From an uncultured Dysosmobacter sp. (GTDB lineage: Bacteria > Bacillota > Clostridia > Oscillospirales > Oscillospiraceae), in contig CANQPD010000006.1 in NCBI GenBank assembly GCA_947625655.1, positions 1 through 64,000 of the forward strand: a DNA stretch of 64,000 nucleotides, written 5' to 3'. A model generated the notes under the pieces. That model saw only the letters and a list, made by a program, of their open reading frames with translations, made no database searches and was not told the origin of the DNA. Shown here one piece after another: positions 28,976 to 36,661 of the stretch. Numbering within the stretch: the stretch's first letter is position 1; every line of letters begins with the position of its first letter. The translations under genes were made by a program, and so were the position numbers.

Positions 28976-28977
28976 TT

Positions 28978-29754
28978 TCACTGCCCGTCGTCGGGGGCGG
29001 TCAGCTTATCGACAGCCACCTGGCCCCGGGCGGGGAAGATGTCCAGCAGCTGGGGGAAGGTGTAGACCTTGGCGTCGGGCATGTTCTCCTCGGTAAGCTT
29101 CAGGGGCTTGTTTTTGTTGTACTGCACGGCCACGGTCATGCCGAAGTCGCAGGCCTTGGCGCCCACGATGTCACGGTTCAGGTTGTCGCCCACGTAGCAG
29201 CAGTTCTGAGGCAGAGCGCCCACCTCTTCCATGGCGTAGTAGTAGATGGCGGGGCCGGGCTTGCGGACGTAGGTGATGGAGGACTGCTGCACGGTCTTGA
29301 AGTAGGGCCGCAGGCCGTCGTTGTCCAGCCACTCGTCCACCTCCCGCTTGCCCACCAAATCACTGATGATGCCCAGGGTGTAGCCCCTGGCGCACAGCTC
29401 CTTGACGGTCTCGGCGCCGCCGGCCACCACGGTGCGGCGGCCCTTGGTCTGGCGGTACTGATAGGTCAGCTCGGCGGCGTTCTTCAGGATCAGCTCCTGG
29501 TCCATGTCATAGGCCAGCCAGCGGGTCCACAGGACCTCTTCGGGAGCCTCGCACATAAATTTCAGCGCCCATTCGCGGTACTTGTCATAGCGCTTGTCGA
29601 TGACCTCGTCAAACCACTTGTTGGCATCGTCGGTTTCCACGCCGCAGAGCTGGGCGATCTTGGCCCGGGCGGCGGAGAGATAGGCGGGGTCCTCGTCGAT
29701 GACGCGGAAGGTGCCGCCCAGATCCAGGAAAATGAAGCGGATGTCGGTGTTCAT
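28978..29754 (-). CDS. HAD-like hydrolase 1
   Basis: FIFLDLGGTFRV; LGIISDLVG; VRKPGPAIYYY; CYVGDNLNRDIVGAK. Confidence 0.9.
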   Translation of the reverse strand: MNTDIRFIFLDLGGTFRVIDEDPAYLSAARAKIAQLCGVETDDANKWFDEVIDKRYDKYREWALKFMCEAPEEVLWTRWLAYDMDQELILKNAAELTYQYRQTKGRRTVVAGGAETVKELCARGYTLGIISDLVGKREVDEWLDNDGLRPYFKTVQQSSITYVRKPGPAIYYYAMEEVGALPQNCCYVGDNLNRDIVGAKACDFGMTVAVQYNKNKPLKLTEENMPDAKVYTFPQLLDIFPARGQVAVDKLTAPDDGQ

Positions 29755-29887
29755 TCCCTATTGGCCTCCTTATGTAACTTGAATATATGTCTGTTGGGGT
29801 CCCCGCGAAAACCCGGTTGCGCGGGGAGCGGAAGAAGTGACGGAACGACGTGAAGCCTGCCCAGAGGGCGGGCTTCACAGAGCGCGG

Positions 29888-30631
29888 TCAGTTTTGAGAA
29901 AGGGGCGGCAGCAGGTCCAGGATCTCCCGGAAGTCCTGAATAACAGCGTCGGGGCGGGTTTCCTCGGTGAACTCCACGGGGTGCTTCTTCTCCGGGGAGG
30001 AGAAGATGATGTTGCAGCCCACGCCGGCCTTCTTGGCGCCGGGGATGTCCCGCTTGATGTTGTCGGCCACGGACACGCAGTCCGCCAGCTCCACGCCCAT
30101 CTCCTTGGCGCACAGCTGATAGATCTCGCCGCAGGGCTTGCGCATATGGCACACAGAGGAGAGGACGACGGAATCGAAGTATTTGTCCAGGCCGTCCTCC
30201 TCCAGCCAGTCGGGGACCTCGTTTTCGCCGATCAGGTTGGAGATGATGCCCAGGCGGTAGCCCCGCTCGTGGAGGCCCTTGATGACCTCCACGCCGCCGT
30301 CCACGACGACGCGGCGGCCCTTGCACTGGCGGTACTGGAAGCTCAGCTCATGGCAGACCTGCCTGATGCGGGCCGGATCGTAGTCGGGCAGCAGCCACTT
30401 GCACCACAGTTCCTCGTCGCCGGACTCCTTGTTCTCGCCCAGGGCCCACTTGCGGTAGGGCTCATAGCGCGCCTCGATCATCTGGTAAAATTCCTCATAG
30501 GGAACAGGAGAGCCTGCGATCTCCGCCATCTTCCGGCGGGCGTGCTTCATATAAGGCTCCTCTAACAGGGCGATGCGCAGAGTGCCGCCCAGGTCAAAGA
30601 ATACCGCCTTATAACGCTTGTTCTGGTCCAT
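29888..30631 (-). CDS. HAD-like hydrolase 2
   Basis: AVFFDLGGTLRIALLEEP; LGIISNLIG; MRKPCGEIYQL; VSVADNIKRDIPGAK. Confidence 0.9.
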   Translation of the reverse strand: MDQNKRYKAVFFDLGGTLRIALLEEPYMKHARRKMAEIAGSPVPYEEFYQMIEARYEPYRKWALGENKESGDEELWCKWLLPDYDPARIRQVCHELSFQYRQCKGRRVVVDGGVEVIKGLHERGYRLGIISNLIGENEVPDWLEEDGLDKYFDSVVLSSVCHMRKPCGEIYQLCAKEMGVELADCVSVADNIKRDIPGAKKAGVGCNIIFSSPEKKHPVEFTEETRPDAVIQDFREILDLLPPLSQN

Positions 30632-30652
30632 GGATCAAACGGCCTCCTTCTT

Positions 30653-31387
30653 TTAATTCAGCGCGGGGAAGATGTCCAGCAGCTCGGACAGGGAAGTGAT
30701 GACGTGGTCGGGGGTGAACTCCTTGCCGGTGGCGTGCTCCATATTCAAGGTGTCCGGCTCGTCAATGCGGATCATCATGCCGAAGCCGGCGGCCTGGGTG
30801 CCCTCCACGTCCCGCACCGGGTTGTCGCCGACGTAGGCGCAGTTGGCCTCCGGGGTGCCGATGCAGCGGCAGGCCAGATGATAGATGTCGGGATCGGGCT
30901 TGCGCAGGCGGACCTTGGAGGACAGGATGGTGGTCTTGAAGCACTGGGCCACACCGTCGGCGGCCATCCAGTCGGGGATCTCCGTCTCGGTGACGGTGTT
31001 GGCGATGATGCCCAGGGTATAGCCCCGGGCGCACAGCTCCTTTAAGGTGGCCACGGCGTCGGGACGGGCCACGCGGCGGCCGTCGTGGTCGCGCCACAGG
31101 CGGGTCAGGCGGGCGGCGTTGGCAAAGATCATGTTGGGCTCATAGTCGGGCAGCATGTACTGGGTCCACAGCTCGCCCTCGGAGGCGTCCAGCAAAGTGG
31201 TCTTGGACAGCTTGCGGTACTTCTTCCACCGCTCCTCCAGCTTGGCGAACAGCTCGTCGTGGCTCTCCTTGGTCTGGATCAGCTCCATCAGGCCGGCCTC
31301 GGCCTGATCGATGAACGCCTGGTCCTTCACCACCACGCGCAGGGTGTTGCCAACGTCAAAGAAAATGGTTTTGATCTCGGGGGCCAT
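30653..31387 (-). CDS. HAD-like hydrolase 3
   Basis: TIFFDVGNTLRVVVKDQ; LGIIANTVT; LRKPDPDIYHL; AYVGDNPVRDVEGTQ. Confidence 0.9.
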   Translation of the reverse strand: MAPEIKTIFFDVGNTLRVVVKDQAFIDQAEAGLMELIQTKESHDELFAKLEERWKKYRKLSKTTLLDASEGELWTQYMLPDYEPNMIFANAARLTRLWRDHDGRRVARPDAVATLKELCARGYTLGIIANTVTETEIPDWMAADGVAQCFKTTILSSKVRLRKPDPDIYHLACRCIGTPEANCAYVGDNPVRDVEGTQAAGFGMMIRIDEPDTLNMEHATGKEFTPDHVITSLSELLDIFPALN

Positions 31388-31417
31388 AGTAAAATTCCTC
31401 CTTGTTCTATCTTCAAT

Positions 31418-32176
31418 TTATTTTGGTTGATTATAGGAACGGATGATTCCGGGGATCTCGCTGAGATCGTCGATCAGGACGTCCGGCGCCAGGCCGGTGC
31501 CGGCAAAGGCGGTGTCCCGGTGGGCGATGGAGGGGTTTCGGATCTGGATGCTGAGGGCCACTCCGGCGTTCCGGCAGCCCAGGACATCCCGGGAGAGGGT
31601 GTCGCCCACATAGGCCATCTCCCGGCAGGGAACGCCGCATTGGGCGGCAGCCAGTTCAAAGATGGCGGGGTCGGGCTTGCGGATGCCCGCGGAGGCCGAA
31701 ATGACCAGGCAGGACATGTACTGCGCGATGCCGTAGTCCTCCGCCAGCCGGGGGACAAAGGAGGTGGAGATCATGTTGCTGATGATGCCCTGGACCATCC
31801 CCATCTCATGCAGGGTCTCAATGGTCTGGCGCATATGGGGCCTGGGCACGTTTTTCACCCGGGTGGCGTCGTACATCCAGGACAGCTCCTCGGCAATGGG
31901 GGCCAGGAGTTCCTCGCCGATCTGGAAGTCCTTTAAATAAAACTCGCTCCAGATACGGGGACTGGGAAGCTCGACGCGGGATTCCTCCGACCAGTGCTTG
32001 TAGGCCTCGGCGTTTTCGTGGAGCAGGGGCGTCAGCGCCGCCGCGCCGATGGGAAGGGCGACGCCGTGGGCAGACAGGATATCCAGCAGCCGCTGGGAGA
32101 AGCGGTCGGCCATCTCCTGGTCGTGATGGACCTCGTGGAGCGTGCCGCCGACGTCGAAAAGGACTGCGCGGATCAT
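31418..32176 (-). CDS. HAD-like hydrolase 4
   Basis: AVLFDVGGTLHEVHHDQ; QGIISNMIS; IRKPDPAIFEL; AYVGDTLSRDVLGCR. Confidence 0.9.
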   Translation of the reverse strand: MIRAVLFDVGGTLHEVHHDQEMADRFSQRLLDILSAHGVALPIGAAALTPLLHENAEAYKHWSEESRVELPSPRIWSEFYLKDFQIGEELLAPIAEELSWMYDATRVKNVPRPHMRQTIETLHEMGMVQGIISNMISTSFVPRLAEDYGIAQYMSCLVISASAGIRKPDPAIFELAAAQCGVPCREMAYVGDTLSRDVLGCRNAGVALSIQIRNPSIAHRDTAFAGTGLAPDVLIDDLSEIPGIIRSYNQPK

Positions 32177-32229
32177 AAACGTTCCTCCTTTCCGGGAGCT
32201 GCGGCGATCCGCCGGAAAAGAGCTCCCCT

Positions 32230-32297
32230 ATACAGATTGTAAACGTTTGCGACCTTTTACAGGTTTTATTCTAAATAAGCGGGGGTGGTTTGTCAAT
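32230..32297 (-). promoter_or_regulatory. Minus-strand promoter with LacI-type operator
   Basis: Reverse complement TTGACA - 17 nt - TAGAAT, followed by cgcAAACGTTTaca (AAACGTTT at 32241-32248). Confidence 0.7.
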
Positions 32298-32367
32298 ATG
32301 CCAAATGCCAAAGACTGAGCGAAATTTTCGTTTTTCTGCCCAAAAGCATGAAAAACTGAGAATGTTA

Positions 32368-32466
32368 TTGACATTGAACTGAAAATCATATATTCTTTTA
32401 TCGTACAGTCGTAGGGCCGTGCCGCGGCCGCCGACTGTAAAAAATAAACCGGAAACGTTTACGATT
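32368..32466 (+). promoter_or_regulatory. Plus-strand promoter with LacI-type operator
   Basis: TTGACA (32368-32373), 17 nt, TATTCT; cggAAACGTTTacg downstream (AAACGTTT at 32453-32460). Confidence 0.7.
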
Positions 32467-32494
32467 TTCTGCTTCGCAGAGAGGATGATACGAT

Positions 32495-33499
32495 ATGAAA
32501 AGTGTGACCTTGAAGGATGTGGCCAAGGCGGCCGGCGTCTCCTATGCCACGGTTTCCCGGGCTTTATCCGGCAGCCCCCAGATCGGCAGCGATACCCGGG
32601 AGCGCATCATCAAGCTCTGCGACGAGATGGGCTATACCACCAATTACGTGGCCCGCTCCATGGTCATGAAGAAGACGGACCTCATCGGCCTGGTGGTCCC
32701 CTCCATCGACAACCAGTTTATGTCGGAACTGGCCTATTACGCGGAGATGAGCGCCCGGGCCCACGGCTACAACATCATGCTGTGCAACTCCGGCCCCGAC
32801 CTGAAGCAGGAGAAGACCGTGGTCAAGCTGCTGCTGGGCCGCCAGGTGGACGGCATCCTCATCGTGCCCCAGAGCCCCAAGACCTATGAGAATATCCGGG
32901 CCTACACCGACCAGGTGCCCACGGTGTTCCTCAGTGAGAACCTGCGGGACCAGCCCCAGAGCTATGTGGCGGCGGACAACAGCCGCGGCACCTACATCGG
33001 CACCAAATACCTCTATGAGCTGGGCCACCGGGATATTCTGTACTTCGGCCGCCGCCACACCACCACCCACCAGCTCCGGGCGGAGGGGTATATGAAGGCC
33101 TGCCAGGAGCTGGGGCTCCAGCAGCGGTTCTTCAACAGCGAGTTTTCCCGCTCCTCCGTGAACAACGGCTATGAGCTGGCAAAGGAGCTGTTCTCCAAGC
33201 CCATCGATTACTCCGCCATCTTTGCCTCCACGGACTCCAACGCCCTGGGCCTGCTGAAGGCGGCGGACGAGCTGCGCATCGACGTTCCCGGCCGCCTGAG
33301 CCTGATCGGCTTCGACAACATTCCCTCCACGGCCCTGCCCCGCATCGAGCTGACCACCATCGAACAGCCCAAGCGGGAGATGGCGGTTCAGGCGGTGGAC
33401 ATGCTGCGGGACAAGATCGAAAACGGCACCCAGGGCTATGTCCATCAGATCCTGATGCCCAGCCTGATCAAGCGCAGCACCTGCCGGGCGCTGGAGTGA
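32495..33499 (+). CDS. LacI family transcriptional regulator
   Basis: MKSVTLKDVAKAAGVSYATVSRALSGSPQIGSDTRERIIKLCDEMGYTTNYVARSM; IGFDNIPSTALPRIELTTI. Confidence 0.97.
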   Translation: MKSVTLKDVAKAAGVSYATVSRALSGSPQIGSDTRERIIKLCDEMGYTTNYVARSMVMKKTDLIGLVVPSIDNQFMSELAYYAEMSARAHGYNIMLCNSGPDLKQEKTVVKLLLGRQVDGILIVPQSPKTYENIRAYTDQVPTVFLSENLRDQPQSYVAADNSRGTYIGTKYLYELGHRDILYFGRRHTTTHQLRAEGYMKACQELGLQQRFFNSEFSRSSVNNGYELAKELFSKPIDYSAIFASTDSNALGLLKAADELRIDVPGRLSLIGFDNIPSTALPRIELTTIEQPKREMAVQAVDMLRDKIENGTQGYVHQILMPSLIKRSTCRALE

Positions 33500-33577
33500 G
33501 GGCGGAAGGTCCATATTAAAAAACAGGATACCCGGCCCTGGGCCGGGTTCCTGTCACGAAAAGGGAGTAGAGACGAC

Positions 33578-34303
33578 ATGAACGGCTATTTGTACGATCC
33601 CCATACCCACACCGCGGAGACCAGCAGGTGCGGCCACCTGCCCGCCGCCGAGGTGGTGGACCGCTATGTGGCAAAGGGCTTTACCGGCCTGGTGGTGACG
33701 GATCACCTCCACCCGGAGTACCTGTCCCGCATCGACACCCAGCACAACTGGGACGCGGTGATGGATCACTATCTCTCCGGCTACCACGCCTCCAAGAAGC
33801 GGGGCGACGAGGTGGGCTTCGACGTGATCCTGGGCGCGGAGTTCCGCTTCCCCGAGAACGACAACGACTATCTGGTCTACGGCATCGACGAGCAGTGGCT
33901 CCGCTCCCACCCCTACGCCTGCTGCATGAGCGCTCAGGAATTCTTTGCGAAGTTCCACGATGAGGTGCTCATCATCCACGCCCATCCCTACCGGGACGGC
34001 AACACCACCGTGTTTGAGGACGCCGTCCACGGCTCCGAGATCATCAACAGCAACCCCCGCCACAAAAACCACTCCGATCTGGCCCTGGACCTGTGCCGCC
34101 GCCATCCCGGTTTTTACCGCCTGGCCGGGTCCGACACCCACCAGGCCGGGGACGAGGCCCGGGCGGGCGTCATCCTGCCTGAGCGGGTGGGAGACTCCTA
34201 TGCCTATAAGCACATGATCGAAACGCTCCAATTCCAGCTGTGGAGCCCTGAATTCCAGTCCTATGTGGACGCGGATGAAAAGATGCGAAAGGAAGGCAAG
34301 TAA
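33578..34303 (+). CDS. PHP domain phosphoesterase
   Basis: LYDPHTHTAETSRCGHLPAAEVVDRYVAKGFTGLVVTDHL; VLIIHAHPYRDG; LAGSDTHQAGD. Confidence 0.85.
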   Translation: MNGYLYDPHTHTAETSRCGHLPAAEVVDRYVAKGFTGLVVTDHLHPEYLSRIDTQHNWDAVMDHYLSGYHASKKRGDEVGFDVILGAEFRFPENDNDYLVYGIDEQWLRSHPYACCMSAQEFFAKFHDEVLIIHAHPYRDGNTTVFEDAVHGSEIINSNPRHKNHSDLALDLCRRHPGFYRLAGSDTHQAGDEARAGVILPERVGDSYAYKHMIETLQFQLWSPEFQSYVDADEKMRKEGK

Positions 34304-34305
34304 GT

Positions 34306-35187
34306 ATGAGTCAGCAGTTTGATTCCCTCATCATCGGCGAGGTGGCCCAGGACACCAATGTGGACTACGACGGCACCACCATCCAGGCCGTGGGCGGCGC
34401 GGTGTACTACTCCGGCTTCGCCGCCGCCAACATGGGCCACAAGATCGCGGTGCTGCCCAAGGCGGACACCACGAAGATCGATATGGCGGCCGCCTTCGCG
34501 GACGCGCCCAACGTCACTGTGTTCCCCCTGCACAGCAAGACCTCCTTTGTCACCAAGAACGTGTACCACACTCCCGACCGGGAGCGCCGCACCTCCACGG
34601 TGGACAGCGTCATCGAGCCCTACAAGACCTCCGAGGTCCCGGAGATCGACGCCAAGATCTGGCACCTGGCCGGTCTGGTGGGCGGCGACATCACCGATGA
34701 GATGATCCCCTTTGCCGCCAAGCACGCCATGGTGGCCATCGATGTGCAGACCATGCTGCGCTGCGTGGAAAACGGCGGCATGGTGTACCACGACTGGGCG
34801 GCGAAGAAGGAGATGCTGCCCTACATCCGTTTCCTGAAGACCGACGCCGCCGAGGCGGAGATCCTCACCGGCACCGATGACCGGGCCGCCGCCGCCAGGA
34901 TGCTGTACGACTGGGGCGCCAAGGAGATCCTCATTACCCACAACACCGAGGTCCTGGTGTATGACGGCAGGGAGATCTATACCTGCCCCATCAAGTCCCG
35001 GAACATGTCCGGCCGCACCGGCCGGGGCGACACCACCTTCGCCGGTTACATCAACGAGCGCCTGACCAAGGACATCCCCACCGCCCTCCAGACCGCCACC
35101 GCGCTGGTCTCTCTGAAGATGGAGACCCCCGGCCCCTTCATGGGCACCCGGGCCGATGTGGAGAATTACATCAAGGAATTCTATTAA
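34306..35187 (+). CDS. PfkB family carbohydrate kinase
   Basis: IIGEVAQDTNVDYDGTTIQAVGGAVYYSGFAAANMGHKIAVL; TGRGDTTFAGYINERL. Confidence 0.88.
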   Translation: MSQQFDSLIIGEVAQDTNVDYDGTTIQAVGGAVYYSGFAAANMGHKIAVLPKADTTKIDMAAAFADAPNVTVFPLHSKTSFVTKNVYHTPDRERRTSTVDSVIEPYKTSEVPEIDAKIWHLAGLVGGDITDEMIPFAAKHAMVAIDVQTMLRCVENGGMVYHDWAAKKEMLPYIRFLKTDAAEAEILTGTDDRAAAARMLYDWGAKEILITHNTEVLVYDGREIYTCPIKSRNMSGRTGRGDTTFAGYINERLTKDIPTALQTATALVSLKMETPGPFMGTRADVENYIKEFY

Positions 35188-35205
35188 GATCCGGCTATAT
35201 CGGAA

Positions 35206-35471
35206 AAGCGCCGCGAAAGCGGCGCTTACAGCTTGTCGAAAAACCTCTGTTTGGAGAAAAAGCGTTCCGTTTCGCAGGGGGAGTACGAGGGGGCGGGAGC
35301 CCCCTCGTGTTGAATCGAATGCCTGCAAAGGGCTGTGACAACAGTCCTTTGCCCCGCGAAGCGGGAGCTTTTTGGCCTGCAAAGCAGGCCAAAAAGCGAG
35401 GCATTGTGAAGCCCGTGGAAAAAGTCCAAAGGACTTTTTCCACGGGCTGAGCGCCGCTTTCGCGGCGCTTT
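35206..35471. repeat. Palindrome-rich intergenic element bounded by inverted hairpin copies
   Basis: AGCGCCGCGAAAGCGGCGCT near 35207 and its exact reverse complement AGCGCCGCTTTCGCGGCGCT at ~35450; internal palindromes tttttggcctgcaaagcaggccaaaaa and cccgtggaaaaagtccaaaggactttttccacggg. Confidence 0.8.
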
Positions 35472-35534
35472 TTTCCTTGACGGCGTATCTGGAACAGGAT
35501 ATGATGAAGCAAAGAGGAAAAGGAGGAAGCCGGT

Positions 35535-35951
35535 ATGAAAAAGAGACTGGCCCTGCTGGCCGGACTTGCGGCCGCGGCGCTGCTGGCGTTCCACTTTCTG
35601 GTGCCTCAGCAGGCCGTGGGGAAAAATGCGGCGCTGTACGGCGTGGAGCGAAACGGCATCGATATCACGGAAAAACTCTCTCAGGAGCAGCTGAACGGGC
35701 TGGAGGCCCTGGCGGCGGATGCCCAATGTGCCCGCTGGCGAAATCCCATGGGCGCATACCCGCTGCGGCAGGATACCGTGGTCCTGGAGCTGTGGGGAGA
35801 GTCTGGGAGAAAGGACTATCCCTGCCGGTTGTATCTGGTGGGAAGCACGGACTGTTATAGAGCCAGCTGGCGAAGCGGAGAGGACTATTCGCTGCGAAAG
35901 GGCGAAGCCCTGCTGACTCAGGCGCTGGAGATCATCGGCCAGACCCGGTAA
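35535..35951 (+). CDS. Hypothetical exported/membrane-anchored protein
   Basis: MKKRLALLAGLAAAALLAFHFLVPQQ signal/TM; aggaggaagccggt RBS. Confidence 0.75.
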   Translation: MKKRLALLAGLAAAALLAFHFLVPQQAVGKNAALYGVERNGIDITEKLSQEQLNGLEALAADAQCARWRNPMGAYPLRQDTVVLELWGESGRKDYPCRLYLVGSTDCYRASWRSGEDYSLRKGEALLTQALEIIGQTR

Positions 35952-35957
35952 AAGACA

Positions 35958-36206
35958 CGTCAGCCCGGCTGCCGCAGGCAGCCGGGCTTGAAACTGTTCC
36001 CAAAGCCCGTCTTGGCTTTGGGAACAGTCTCAAAAGGTCCTCGCTTCGCTGACCGCAAGCCTTGCCCGGCCGGGGCATTTGATCCCATTCGAGGCGGGCC
36101 GCGCCCCCTCAGGCACCCCCGCCCGGAGCCTTTCTTCCGGCGGCGGAAGATTTTTAAACGCATAAGGACCCGCGCCTCTGCCAAAGCGCGGGTCCTTATG
36201 CTATAG
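35958..36206. repeat. Consecutive long palindromes, intergenic
   Basis: cccggctgccgcaggcagccggg; actgttcccaaagcccgtcttggctttgggaacagt; cataaggacccgcgcctctgccaaagcgcgggtccttatg. Confidence 0.8.
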
Positions 36207-36480
36207 AAGGAAAGGAGAAACAGTAACGCAAATTTCTTTGCGGTGCGGGGGAACAAAGGAAACTGCCTTCACCGCCGGGGAAAGTGGGCGCGGGGACCCC
36301 GGACTGGTCATCGCCATTCCACAGGGTCAGGACAGGGTCCCCGCCGCGGGGGAATGAAACCGGCTAGTGCGAACACGGTCAGTCCCACGGAAGGGAATGC
36401 GTGCAATACCCTTCAAACCCGCCCAATTAACGCAAACGTTTCCGAAAAACGGTGAAAGAAAATCCCACGGAATCCTCTTG
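36206..36480. ncRNA. Candidate structured non-coding RNA of unknown class; strand unresolved
   Basis: ~400-nt CDS-free region with self-complementary segments such as gcggggaccccgg...gacagggtccccgc; no protein-like ORF on either strand. Confidence 0.3.
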
Positions 36481-36619
36481 TGTGGGAACACCTATATTAT
36501 GCAATATCAAGGGATTAAAGTCAATAGCCTGAAAAGAAGTTTGGCATTTGGGACAAGGATTTTCAAAAAAGCTGTGCGCTTTCACGATAAAATGCTCAAA
36601 CGTTTGCATAAAAAGACGC

Positions 36620-36658
36620 AAAAAACCGCCTCCGAGAAGCCCCCCGGAGGCGGCTGCC
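36620..36658 (-). terminator. Terminator of the MATE gene
   Basis: Minus strand: ccgcctccggggggcttctcggaggcgg followed by T-run. Confidence 0.8.
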
Positions 36659-36661
36659 GGA

